A program made the translations under genes and the position numbers. A stretch of 64,000 nucleotides of DNA from Parasponia andersonii (taxonomy: Eukaryota; Streptophyta; Magnoliopsida; Rosales; Cannabaceae): positions 72,603 to 136,602 of the forward strand of contig JXTB01000258.1 in NCBI GenBank assembly GCA_002914805.1. The letters are read 5' to 3'. Under the pieces are notes generated by a model, which was not told where the DNA came from, did no database searches, and saw only the letters and a program-made list of their open reading frames with translations. Each line of letters starts with the position of its first letter. The stretch's first letter is position 1. This document shows positions 11,163 through 22,059 of the stretch, piece by piece.

Positions 11163-12690
11163 TAGTGTTGATCAATAAGAGGAAATGTTCGAAGAATAGA
11201 TCTTTGAACTTGCAGAATAAGACCTTAGAGCTTGATCAATGACTCTCGATCTCGTTTGACAAGACAGGAGCTACATGGAGAGCTATTAAAGAGAATCAGA
11301 AGTATTTTCCCTATCTTATTGGGGTGCTTGCTAAGAAGAATATATAATCTTTTCACAAGAGTTAGGTAAAGATTCCTGCTGAATAGAAGGCAAAAATAGA
11401 GCCTAGTGTCAAGGTAAGATTTTTTTTTTATTGTTATATCCTTGTATTTTATAGAAATTACTTTTGTTCATTTCTTTGTTTTTTGGTTGCAGACGTACTT
11501 CATGTTTAAAGACATTAGCGACGATGAACTGCCTTAGGTATCTCAAGACATTGATCACACCGCTCAAGACATCTATAAGGGCTGGAAGAATGAGTTCAGC
11601 GAACACTTCAAACTCAATGGCGGGAATGAGAACAATCTTGACCTTCCTTATACTCGTGTTCCTCTCAATATGACTCAGAATAAATAGGTGTATTATTTCA
11701 GTTATGAGGAGTTCAAGGTAAGTATTTCATTTAATTACTCTTTTACTACATTAATTATATAACTATTATATTATTAACTAATGACTTTTAAATAATAGGC
11801 TATGTCTAAGAGGAATGCTGGTAATAGGGGACAGATGAAATATGTCAGTAGGTAAGGGTCTAAATCCATTATCGCCAGTATATATGATATGGTAATCTTC
11901 TTATAACTTGTTTCTTACTTTTACATTTTTTTATTACTTTTTTTATTTACTTATCTAATTCAAAGCACAGGAGAATCTAGAGACAGGAGAGTTACAATCG
12001 ATCACAGAGAACTACCTATAGAGGTATATGGATCCTCTGATTGGTGGGTGGCCTTCTGAGGAGTTTGAGCAAAATTATGTGAATAGCTTATAAATTATTT
12101 GTATTCATTGATTATCTACTAATTTTATTTTTTACTAAATTTTTTCTAATTATTTTTTAGTATAAGGTGATTGAGATTTGCACCACTCAGTGGCAATCTC
12201 AGGCATCTTCATCTGTCTCCGGATCTTCAACACAGTCTACACCACCTCAAATTAATAAGTCATTGATTGCGAACGAGTTGCTTGGCATTAGGAGAGGATA
12301 AAGGAGAGGAGTTGGTCTGAAGCTCAGGGGTACTACTAGCACTTCTTCTACAGTAGCTTCTCTACTACGGGATCCTTCCGTATCCGACTCTGAGTTGCGA
12401 GATTTTTTCAACCAGACACAGAGTTATTAGGCTGCTACCCACTAGCATGAAGCAGTTCTTCTAGCACAATGCAATGCAGAGAGGTAGTACTTCAACGAAC
12501 AACTGCATTACATATCTAGCGCATTGGCAGTATTAGTTCTGGGATTTTATATGTCGATTTAATTGCTTACTACTCTTGATATTCTTTCGATGCCCCTACC
12601 ACATATATTTCCTTCGAGATTCCAACCTGAAGCTCCTCCTCTAACTTCTGACACTCAAGACAATACAGATTAGGATGAGATCGACTTGGG
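11163..12690 (+). pseudogene. CACTA/En-Spm-type transposon ORF (Transposase_24-like), with introns
   Basis: Five stretches read as exons of one protein with GT...AG junctions. Exon-like blocks lie at about 11175-11414, 11493-11717, 11799-11890, 11969-12080 and 12161-12690; donors include 'caag|gtaagat' and 'caag|gtaagt', acceptors 'ttgcag', 'aatag' and 'cacag'. Motifs include SFDKTGATWRAIKEN, YFPYLIGVLAKKN, YKGWKNEFSEHFK, SKRNAGNRGQMKY and ETGELQS. Last comes LGIRRG-RRGVGLKLRG, which matches the 'LG-x(3)-GYxRGLG' tail of plant Transposase_24 (Ptta/En/Spm) proteins. In CACTA elements this ORF is the TnpA-like or accessory protein, not the catalytic transposase. In-frame stops (for example after ELP, QNK and in LGIRRG-) show it is dead. 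I did not find CACTA termini, so the element's limits are unknown. Confidence 0.6.
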
Positions 12691-12844
12691 TAGCTAGCTA
12701 CTATCTAGCTACATAAATAGCTCAATTTTTTTGTTGGATATTTTTATTAAATTTTTATATTATGTGTATTTTTGTTATAGAATTATTTTAAATTTTATTT
12801 TAATTTAATAAAATGTGAACGAAGAAATATCAAAAATGGGTACC

Positions 12845-13530
12845 AAAAAATTAGCCTGAGCTTGAAGTGGGGAAGCTTCGGCTAGCGGTGTATATTGCTC
12901 ACACGAAACCAAAAGAATGTAAACATTGAGCTACTATATACTATAAGCATGGGAACTCAGTTGGAGACAAAATTAATCATTTTCTGTGCAAGAGTCTCTT
13001 TTGTTATGCTTGGGTGTGAGAGAATGTGTTTCTAAAGCTTAGTAGAATTGAAAGCTTTAGAAATATATTTAGAAATACATTCTCCCACACCCAATCAAAA
13101 CAGGACAAGACTAGAGACATGGTAGTGCAATTGTGAATACTTGGAAAGCACATAAGTATAAAGACATTAAGAATTGGGAGTGTGCTTCGTATTGATCCTA
13201 TGTTTCATGTACTTTTTTTCTTTTTTTCTTTTTAATATTTTTAATTATCTTGCTAGATCAATATAAAAGAACAAATTTATTGTCAAACCTTAACATGCAC
13301 TCCCTTTTTTTCTCGTTGAATTCTTTTTTAGATATTCTATGCAGTAATGAAATAATATGTTTCATATCGGATGCTTTCATAAAACAATGGCCAATTCATG
13401 TTATATGAATGAACTTCAGCTATGCATGTCTTCAAGAAAATCCAGAAGATAGGCCAGCCATGTCCGATGTGGTTCCAATTGATGAAACAATTTCGGCTTT
13501 AGAAACTCGATGAGGTAGAGCAGTTTTTGT
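12845..13530 (+). pseudogene. Receptor-like kinase fragments, copy A
   Basis: Two pieces of one kinase are visible. Near 12870 'gaagcttcggctagcggtgtat' looks like a frameshifted glycine-rich ATP loop (G-x-G-x-F-G...VY). It is better preserved in copy B, where GGFG can be read. At 13417-13512 the frame gives YACLQENPEDRPAMSDVV followed by ETISALETR. This is the end of the kinase domain of S-domain or cysteine-rich receptor-like kinases, in which the CVQE-x-P-x-DRP-x-M-x-x-V motif precedes the C-tail. Everything between (catalytic loop, DFG) is missing. The pieces cannot be joined in one frame, so this is a pseudogene relic. Confidence 0.65.
12993..13118 (+). other. Long imperfect hairpin A1
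   Basis: The left arm (12993 'gtctctt', then 'gggtgtgagagaatgtgttt' from about 13013) is complementary to the right arm (about 13067-13118: 'tttagaaatacattctccca', 'cacccaatcaaaac', 'ctagagac'), with few mismatches over about 45 bp. The inner part 'tctaaagctt...aagctttaga' extends the stem. The shape is that of a plant miRNA precursor or a foldback element. I do not recognise a known miRNA in it. Confidence 0.7.
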
Positions 13531-14690
13531 TACTGATTGTGAAGTTATATTTAACTTGGGAATTGCTTTTTGTTTTATTTTTTTTTTCCAATTGTCCTTT
13601 CCTTATAAATTCATTACTTTGATATCTGAAATAAATAACATATTTTATCATATAGTACTTAAATTTTAGATGTCAAAGCCTTGAAGCTATCGTGGCATGA
13701 AAATATCACATCATATTTCAAAGGGTTAGAGATATAGATGCTTCATAATCTTTATTTTATTTACAAACAATAAAAAACGAGGAGTTTTCGTGAAAATAAT
13801 CTCTTTATTCCTGAAATTGAAAAATAGACCCTTTATTATTTTTTTTAATCAAAAGATCGGAAGGCCCTAGTGTTATGTACTACATAACAATATTTTAATC
13901 ATCTAATGCTAACAATTGTCACATATAATGCAGCACATGACAAAACTAGTTTATAATTTTATCATGTATTTAATCTCAAAATGTTAAATGCAATTAGAAG
14001 CTTTATAATCAAGTACTACATATTCTCTCTTTAGGATAAAATGATGATTTTCGGAATTTGATTTTAACTTTGCACATGTTTTAATTAGCATGGTCTATCT
14101 AGTATATAGACTGGCCTATGTCAGATGAATATATAGCTTAGAATTAAAGAGACTTCCAATTTTTTTCAAGTAAGTTCATTTTGATTTGGTTTATTATGGT
14201 TTCAGTCCCACTTAATAGACTCCTTATCTTTTTTTTTTAATCGAAATATCGAAATCCCCTAATGTCATGTACTACATGATAATTTGATCATAGAATACCT
14301 AACAATTATCTAATTGTCAGATTTTGCACCATACACAAGTACAAATATGTTTTAATATCAATTGTTTGTAAATACTTAGAGTAATAATGAATATTTACCG
14401 GCCATATAATTTTACTATGTATAATGGAGCAATACCTGAATACACCAGGAAGAAAAAAGAAAAAAAGAAAAAATAAAACAAAACATAAGAAGTTGTGCAC
14501 GTTAAGGTTTGCAAAAAATCTGATCTTTTGTATTGATCATAAGTAAGATAATTAATAATATCAAGGAAGGAAAAAAATATATTGTGTACAACATATGAGC
14601 AATACCATGCACACTCCCAAAACTGAGTGTATCTTTAATTTATACATAGTTACCTTCCAAGTATTCCTACTAGCTGCCATCGATCCATAT

Positions 14691-14782
14691 CTCTCTTGTT
14701 TTGATTGGAAGAGAGAGATGGTGTTTCAAACTAAAAGGTTAAAGAAACACATTCTACCAATTCCAAGCATAATAAAAGAGAC
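14691..14782 (-). other. Long hairpin A2, inverted relative of A1
   Basis: The arms 'ctctcttgttttgattgg' and 'ccaattccaagcataataaa' with flanking 'agagac' pair imperfectly. Its reverse complement reads like hairpin A1 ('agtctctt..ttatgcttgg..agaatgtgtttct'). So A1 and A2 are inverted copies of one hairpin, 1.7 kb apart. Confidence 0.65.
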
Positions 14783-14851
14783 TTGCTTCACCATCACCAT
14801 ATCTCCGGCTAAGTTCGTGTTGATATAGTACCTAATGAAAATAAGAATTAA

Positions 14852-14894
<43 letters not shown>

Positions 14895-14897
14895 TAG
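14852..14897. repeat. TA microsatellite running into CA (empty MITE site)
   Basis: A run of TA units followed by 'cacacaca' lies between 'ttaagtata' and 'gtggccgcc'. In copies B and C the same TA run is split by a MITE, so this is the pre-insertion state. Confidence 0.8.
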
Positions 14898-16169
14898 TGG
14901 CCGCCTTATTAAATTCCAAGATTCCTTATTGCATTTTCCCCTCTTTTTCTTTTACCTTCTTTAGTTTCTTACGTCTATGGTATTTTAATTTTTAATATAG
15001 ATACTTTATGGAATAATAATACATAATGATTTCATTTTCTTTAGTGGGGCAATATAATATTTCCCTTAATAATAATAATAATAATTTTGAACAGAAATTA
15101 AAATTCCACAAGCTAAACATCACAAATGAGATAAAAAATATTTTGAAATTTCTAAATGTTGAAACATTTCTATAATCACTGTTTCAAAAAATTTTGAGAA
15201 GATAATAAAAACTAAATCTAAATGTCATTCACTAATCTTACGCAATACATAAGTCATAAAAATTAAATCTAAATGTATATTAATCCTTACATAACAATGA
15301 TTAACAAAATCTCATACTCAAGTACCATAAGTCCATTATCTTAGCAGGGAATTATCAAAATTAAAAAATAACAACTAATAAGCTCCCCAAAATGTTTCCA
15401 TCTATGCTTCCTTCTCCAAATCACATTATATACCAAATGAGAGGAATAAGGGATAAGTTAATGCCTAGTAAAGAATCGATTATAAGTTTTCAATATATAT
15501 AAGGTATTATATATAAGGTATTTTTTTAAGTCCTACATGATTAGTCATTTTGTAAAATATTTTCCAAGCACTTTATGAAACCAACCTCTCCAGAATATTG
15601 TGCTCAAACGATTCCATTAACAAGCCCTAGACGTGTCATTTTGTAAAATATTTTCCAAGCACTTTATGAAACCAACCGCTCTAGAAAATTGTGCTCAAAC
15701 GAATCCATTAACAAGCCCTAGACATTTGCATATTTCAATCATACCATGCACAGATGCACACATGCATCATGAAATAATTGTAGTCTGTATCCTCGAAGTG
15801 TCATTTATTCCTAAGACATATATGACACTACTTGCATGTCCAGCTGGACGTTCGTGGCAGTATTACATACATGTCTTACATGAAGATTCATATAATGATG
15901 GCCATCGACGAAATGGATAATGCAATCTGCTACATGAATGCTACATGAACATATAAACAGAGTAATCTAGTCAACAACAAATCCATTAGGTTGTATTTGC
16001 CAATAATAAATCTAATAGTGAAATATGATATAACACTCCATTCGACAAGTACATTCAAAAAAGTGACCAATTTCACAATCTAACGACTGGATCAAAATTG
16101 GCCACACAAGTCAAAAATTTGAGATTGGATATCATTCACTACTTAAGCAGTTTAAAGAGGTAGCAATTT

Positions 16170-16730
16170 GTGTCAGCATGTCGTGTATATGTTGTGTCAA
16201 GATTCATGTGTAACAACATATACCTCAATCTGAACCTAAACCCGAACAGAAACCTGATCTGTTTAATAATCGTGTCGAAAATTCTAACCAGAACCTCACC
16301 TGTTTATAAACAGGTTAACCCAATAAGATTTATGTAACATATTTATTCAAATGGGTCATATTTGGATCAAGTCAACTCGACAAGACTCATTAACTAGTTT
16401 AATCTAAATTAGCTAAAGTATACTTTTTTAAACATATTTAACATAAATTCGTATATATTTTATGACATTAATACACTAAAATTTATTAAAAATAAATTGA
16501 AACCACATAAAATCTTAATATATGTGCATAATAAAGTCTTAAAAATACAATAATATTTTCAAATAGGTATTACACGGGTCATAAACGGATCATTGCGGAT
16601 CAGTTTCGAGTTGGTAAGACAACCTGAACTCGATCCATGTAATAAATGGGTTTACGAATTCAACCCGAATTCATTAAAAGAAAACCCAGACCCACTAAAT
16701 TCACATAGGTTTCGAGCCGTGTTGTAACTA
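16170..16730. mobile_element. Insertion specific to copy A, possible non-autonomous element
   Basis: Comparison with copy B shows extra DNA between 'tcattcactac' and 'gttgtaactaagtc'. It begins with 'gtgtcagcatgtcgtgtata' and is full of 'ggtt/aaccc' words such as 'aacccgaa' and 'acccgtgt'-like text. Near 16298 there is an 18-bp perfect palindrome, ACCTGTTTATAAACAGGT. Repeats with GTGTCGTG ends are common in plant genomes. I could not define terminal inverted repeats or a target duplication. Confidence 0.4.
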
Positions 16731-17504
16731 AGTCCCTACTTCTTGAGTTTTCCTTCAATTCAATCCTCTTTTATTGCAAAATAGTCCTAATTTTCACAAA
16801 TTTTTCACACTTAAACCCCAACTCAATTTAATAAATTCCAGCTTTGTTTTATTTAAAAATTAGGGTTTCCTTAGATACAATAGGAAAATCAATTTATGTC
16901 CAATTCGCAAACCAGGCATTCTAATTAAGTAACTTCTTCAAATCTATTGCATCTAGTGACTCTTGTAGCTCTATTTACTAATTTTATTTTATTTTTAACT
17001 TTTTTGCCAAAAAAAAAAGCCCCGAATAAATAGGAACTACAAGACTTGAGAGATGAAAAACAAATTAGAGTACCTTTTTATTTTTTGTTTTGGGCGAAGT
17101 ACTGTATTATCAAATTGAAAATAAATAGGTACTTATTTACAAGTAAAGAAGAAAAAAGTTAGATTCTAGACAAAATAAACGATAAACTTAAAACACAATA
17201 TAATCCTCTCCAAGTTTTTAGGCAATCTATACCATATTAGAAATTTATTTTGAAAATATTAATTATGAAAAAATGAAAGATAATGCATATCCAACGTACT
17301 TGGAAGAAAATACTTTGTTTTGTTTTGAAATATGAAAATGGCTTAAAAAATTAGGTATTATTATTCTAATTCTATTTTTGTTTCCTTTTAGTTAAATCCT
17401 TAATCTTTACGACAAATTTAGAAATATTATAAATGGAAAAAAATATGAGAACCTTAGGCAAACCGTGAAGAAAAAATTGATGAGTACATAAATTGCTTTG
17501 TGAT

Positions 17505-18480
17505 GACCCAAACTTTGGGTTAGTGGCAGAAAAGGAATTTCATAAATAAACATTCAAAAGTTGTTTTTATTTGAAAAATTTGTAAAATAGTTTAAAAAGT
17601 AAAATTCTCACAGTTTTGCGATCCCCGTTAGATATAAATTGATAATAAAATTTTATAAAACAGATCAAGCATCACCATCGACATTCTCATAATCTAGGCA
17701 TAAATGTGTTCGAAATGAGTCTGTGATACGGGATTATATATATCAATTCAAGGTAAGATAAATAAATATAATTATTTAACAAGTTCCTTACTATTTTGCT
17801 CTAGAGTTCCCTCATTGTTCTTATTTTTAGAAATAAGAATACTTTACTCCTCTTTTCATTTAGTCGATATCATAGGTATCATACTAGGATACCTACGGTA
17901 ACTTAGTGGGATATTTATGGTATTTTTTTTTTTAAATAAGAATGTCCACTGTCCTTTACATTATATGGATACTATAGGTAACCTGATAGGATACCTATAA
18001 CAATCTCTGAGTTTTTTTTCTTCTTCAATCATTTGTCAAACATGAAACTCAATTATTTCTTAGATACCAATAGTAATTAGTAGGTAAATGTCAATTTAAA
18101 TGAGTAATTAGCAGTAACTAAATAGGTGATCTAAGTAACTAATTAGTTTATCATTGGTATCTTCTAATTATTAAATGATAAAGAAAGAAGAATATCTTAT
18201 TAAAATAATATGTAAAAATACAAAAATGTTCATGCAAATAAAAAACATAGAAAAATAATTCTAAAGAAAAAAGCAAAAAAATGCACAATAATAGAGTGAA
18301 AAATGCAAGGAAAACAAAACAAAAATGAATGCCATTGAAAAAATAATTTAAAAAAAAAAAGAAAGAAAAAAAAGTCTATTTCGATAATAATTTTTTTAAA
18401 AAAGAAAAATAAATAAATAAAAATTCTAACACCAATAAAGTTAAAAACAAACTGACGTACATGCGTCAGCAAGATCAGTA
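17505..18480. repeat. Degenerate member of a 'CACGACCC' repeat family
   Basis: It starts 'gatgacccaaactttgggtt' followed by 'cagaaaaggaatttcataaa'. It resembles 31650-32450, 34697-35959 and the block after 22060, which begin with variants of 'cacgaccc..gggtcaatg' followed by 'attttataaa' or 'atttcataa'. No coding frame is present. The tail (18230-18420) is poly-A-rich simple sequence. Confidence 0.45.
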
Positions 18481-18584
18481 CTGATGCGTGCGCGTCAGCC
18501 GCCTACTCAAGTCAACAAGCACATAATTGCATTTTTAATAAAAATTAATGCCGAACTATATCTATATCTAATTTTCCGCAAACC

Positions 18585-18789
18585 AAAAATGGGTAACCAA
18601 AAAATTATTGGCCATCGGCTTGGAATGGGGAGGCTTCGGCTGGCGGTGTATATTGCTCACAAGTAAATATAAGAACGTAAATATTAAGCTACTATATACT
18701 ATAAATATAGGAACTCAGTTGGAGACAAACAATAATCTTTTTCACGATGGAGCAAGAGTCTCTTTTGTTGTGCTTGGGTGTGAGAGAAT
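18585..18789 (+). pseudogene. Receptor-like kinase ATP-loop relic, copy B (5' part)
   Basis: It is nearly identical to the start of copy A. Here the frame reads GLEWGGFGW followed by CILLT. The GGFG recalls the glycine-rich loop of receptor-like kinases; a one-base shift separates it from the VY that should follow. After 'gctactatatactata' the sequence enters hairpin B1 and is cut by the assembly gap at 18790. By comparison with copy A, the RLK C-terminal piece should lie in the gap. Confidence 0.5.
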
Positions 18790-19212
18790 NNNNNNNNNNN
18801 NNNNNNNNNNNNNNNNNNNNNNNNNNNNNNNNNNNNNNNNNNNNNNNNNNNNNNNNNNNNNNNNNNNNNNNNNNNNNNNNNNNNNNNNNNNNNNNNNNNN
18901 NNNNNNNNNNNNNNNNNNNNNNNNNNNNNNNNNNNNNNNNNNNNNNNNNNNNNNNNNNNNNNNNNNNNNNNNNNNNNNNNNNNNNNNNNNNNNNNNNNNN
19001 NNNNNNNNNNNNNNNNNNNNNNNNNNNNNNNNNNNNNNNNNNNNNNNNNNNNNNNNNNNNNNNNNNNNNNNNNNNNNNNNNNNNNNNNNNNNNNNNNNNN
19101 NNNNNNNNNNNNNNNNNNNNNNNNNNNNNNNNNNNNNNNNNNNNNNNNNNNNNNNNNNNNNNNNNNNNNNNNNNNNNNNNNNNNNNNNNNNNNNNNNNNN
19201 NNNNNNNNNNNN
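18790..19212. other. Assembly gap of 423 N
   Basis: The gap opens inside the left arm of hairpin B1 ('gggtgtgagagaat|N') and closes at 'cctagtg', which matches 13864 in copy A. Copy A has about 840 bp between those points, so the true missing length may be roughly twice the N count. Long frames across it are artefacts. Confidence 0.95.
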
Positions 19213-19955
19213 CCTAGTGTAATATACTACATGACAATATTTTAATCATGTACTGCTAACAATTATCACATATAATGGAGTAAGTGACAAAACTAGTTTA
19301 TAATTTTATCATGTATTTTAATCTCAAAATGTCAAATACAATTAGAAGCTTTATAATCAAGTACTACATATTCTCTCTTTGGGATAAAATGATGATCTTT
19401 TGGAATCTGATTTTAACTTTGCCTGTGTTTTAATTAGCATGGTATATCTAGTATATGGACTGGTCTTTGTCAGTTGAATATATAGCTTAGAATTAAGGAG
19501 ACTACTAAAATTTTTTAAGTTCGTTTTGATTTATTATGGTTTCATTCCCACATCATACGCCCCTTATCATTTTTTTTAAATAAAAATATCGTAATGCTAC
19601 TACATGATAATTTGATCATAGAATACCTAACAATTATCTAATTGTCAACTTTTGCACTATACACAAGTACAAATATGTTTTAATATCAATTGTTTGTAAA
19701 TATTTAAGAGTAATAATGAATATTTACCGGCCATATAATTTTACTGCACATAATAAAAGAATACCTGAATACACCAGGGGAAAAAAAATTTAAAAAAAAA
19801 AACAAAAGAAATGAAAAGGCAAAAAGCAAAAAAAAAAAAAAAAACAAAAGAAAAGAAGTTGTGCACATTAAGGTTTACAAAAAATCTGCTCCTATATTGA
19901 TCATAAGCAAGATAATATAGTGCATACAATTCCTATTGGCTGCCATCGATCTATA

Positions 19956-20052
19956 TCTCTCTTGTTTTGACTGGAAGAGAGAGAGAGAAGGTGTTTCAAA
20001 CTAAAACGTTAAAGAAACACCTTCTCTCAATTCCAGGCATAATAAGAGAGAC
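19956..20052 (-). other. Long hairpin B2
   Basis: The arms 'tctctcttgttttgactgg' and 'ccaggcataataagagaga' enclose 'gaaggtgtttc...gaaacaccttc', which pairs perfectly over 11 bp. Orthologous to hairpins A2 and C2. The same hairpin recurs at 21313-21406 in the second direct-repeat unit. Confidence 0.7.
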
Positions 20053-20149
20053 TTGCTCCACCGTCGCCATGTCTCCAACTAAGTTCCTATTAATATGGTA
20101 CTTAATAAAAATATAAATTAAGTATATATATATATATATATATATATAT

Positions 20150-20392
20150 GGTTGCCAATCTAATAGGTATTTTTTTTCTTTACCTATGGGTAGGTATTTT
20201 TTTTTTAGCCGTTAGATTACAATCTAATGATAATCCAATGGCTATAATGAAGTGCATGAAAAGACGTGCATCATTAATGCTCTTTCTATCTCTTATTTTT
20301 TATAATAAAAAAAATGTGCATGCTAAATTTTCATTAGCCAAATCGATACCTATGTATAGGTAAAAAAAAAAATACCTACTGGATTGATGTCC
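20150..20392. mobile_element. MITE, 243 bp, copy in B
   Basis: The ends are imperfect inverted repeats of about 46 bp. The left end reads 'ggttgccaatctaataggta', then a T-run, then 'tacctatgggtaggt'. The reverse complement of the right end reads 'ggacatcaatccagtaggta', T-run, 'tacctatacataggt'. It is inserted in a TA microsatellite, which hides the target duplication (TA or TAT). The centre carries 'agccgttagat' and 'aatccaatggctataatgaa'. There is no coding capacity. Copies at 21504 and 33537 belong to the same family; copy A has the empty site. Confidence 0.8.
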
Positions 20393-20423
<31 letters not shown>

Positions 20424-21164
20424 GCCGCCTTATTAAGTTCTAAGATACCTGATTGTTTTTTTCCCTTTTTCATTTACTTTTTTTAGTTTCTTACGTCTGT
20501 GGTATTTTAATTATTAATATAGATAATTTATGGTATAATAATAATAAATAATAATTTCTTTTTTTAGTGGAGAAATGTAATATTTCGCTTCAAAATAATA
20601 ATCATAATAATAATAATAATAATTTTGAACAAAATGATCATACGACGATGAAAGTGAAATAATATATAGACTTATATTATTAGGTGAATCTGTATATATT
20701 TCACTTGTCAAGACCCAAAACTAGGTTAATGATAAAATTAAAATTTCACAACAAGCTAAATATGATGACTGGAAATCAAAAGCCACGACTTTTAATAATT
20801 TTAAGTGAAAATATAATAAAATATTAATTTTAAAAAATTTAAGAGGAATCAAGTATCAGATAGTTTTATTTTGAACCTCAAATTAGTATAAATTCTATAA
20901 TTATTTAAATTCTTATTAGTCTTAATTATATAAGAAAAATACCCATTGAGTTTAAGAAAATTTCTAGAATATCCTCTTTGGAAACTTGTTAAGAAACCAT
21001 AAGCTTTGATAAATTGAGTTTAACTGAAAACTTTAGTTCAATGTCCAAAATATGTTACATAAAATCGCTAGCAATAAAATCTTCCTCATACATTCACTTA
21101 CTAATCTTGGTTAAATAATTGAACAAAGAAAGATAACAGAGTACGAACACCCACCAGAGATTTA

Positions 21165-21165
21165 N
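21165..21165. other. Single N at the junction of the direct repeat
   Basis: One undetermined base lies exactly between the two 1.35-kb units, which points to a contig join. Confidence 0.9.
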
Positions 21166-21312
21166 AAATGAAAAGGCAAAAAGCAAAAAAAAAAAAAAAA
21201 AAGAAAAGAAAAGAAGTTGTGCACATTAAGGTTTACAAAAAATCTGCTCCTGTATTGATCATAAGCAAGATAATATAGTGCATACAATTCCTATTGGCTG
21301 CCATCGATCTAT

Positions 21313-21406
21313 ATCTCTCTTGTTTTGACTGGAAGAGAGAGAAGGTGTTTCAAACTAAAAGGTTAAAGAAACACCTTCTCTCAATTCCAGGCATAATAAG
21401 AGAGAC
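21313..21406 (-). other. Long hairpin B2' (duplicate of B2)
   Basis: Copy of B2 inside the second 1.35-kb unit. The GA run of the left arm is four bases shorter than in B2. Confidence 0.7.
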
Positions 21407-21503
21407 TTGCTCCACCGTCGCCATGTCTCCAACTAAGTTCCTATTAATATGGTACTTAATAAAAATATAAATTAAGTATATATATATATATATATATATA
21501 TAT

Positions 21504-21746
21504 GGTTGCCAATCTAATAGGTATTTTTTTTCTTTACCTATGGGTAGGTATTTTTTTTTTAGCCGTTAGATTACAATCTAATGATAATCCAATGGCTATA
21601 ATGAAGTGCATGAAAAGACGTGCATCATTAATGCTCTTTCTATCTCTTATTTTTTATAATAAAAAAAATGTGCATGCTAAATTTTCATTAGCCAAATCGA
21701 TACCTATGTATAGGTAAAAAAAAAAATACCTACTGGATTGATGTCC
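21504..21746. mobile_element. MITE, 243 bp, copy in B second unit
   Basis: Identical in layout to the 20150 copy. It is not an independent insertion but part of the 1.35-kb direct repeat. Confidence 0.8.
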
Positions 21747-21777
<31 letters not shown>

Positions 21778-22059
21778 GCCGCCTTATTAAGTTCTAAGAT
21801 ACCTGATTGTTTTTTTCCCTTTTTCATTTACTTTTTTTAGTTTCTTACGTCTGTGGTATTTTAATTATTAATATAGATAATTTATGGTATAATAATAATA
21901 AATAATAATTTCTTTTTTTAGTGGAGAAATGTAATATTTCGCTTCAAAATAATAATCATAATAATAATAATAATAATTTTGAACAAAATGATCATACGAC
22001 GATGAAAGTGAAATAATATATAGACTTATATTATTAGGTGAATCTGTATATACTTCACT

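Larger units (their letters stand above)
12830..17500 (+). repeat. Segmental duplication copy A
   Basis: This is the longest continuous copy of a repeated ~4-kb segment. It starts near 'aaaaatgggtacc' and ends near 'aaattgatgagtacataaat'. It shares, in order, a kinase-loop relic, 'gctactatatactata', a hairpin, the RLK C-terminal relic, a second hairpin, a TA microsatellite, 'taaaaaatattttgaaattt', and 'actacaagacttgagagatg'. Copies B (18585-29520) and C (32455-34690) share the same order. Copy A lacks the MITE present in B and C, and has its own insertion at about 16170-16730. A 91-bp tandem duplication occurs at 15545-15727. Confidence 0.85.
19809..21164 (+). repeat. 1.35-kb direct repeat, first unit
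   Basis: The block from 'aaatgaaaaggcaaaaagc' to 'ccaccagagattta' recurs at 21166-22515 with very few differences (for example four extra bases in a GA run near 19980). The units are separated by a single N at 21165. The unit holds hairpin B2, a TA run split by a MITE, and the first part of a 'CAAGACCC' repeat. It may be an assembly overlap that was not collapsed. Confidence 0.95.

Noticed and set aside
12993..13118. Known miRNA (miR482, miR156 or miR390 family) in hairpin A1
   Set aside because: Neither arm matches the mature sequences of these families that I know. Kept only as an unassigned hairpin.
18608..19222. Long open frames of 156 and 204 codons
   Set aside because: Almost wholly made of undetermined bases in the assembly gap.
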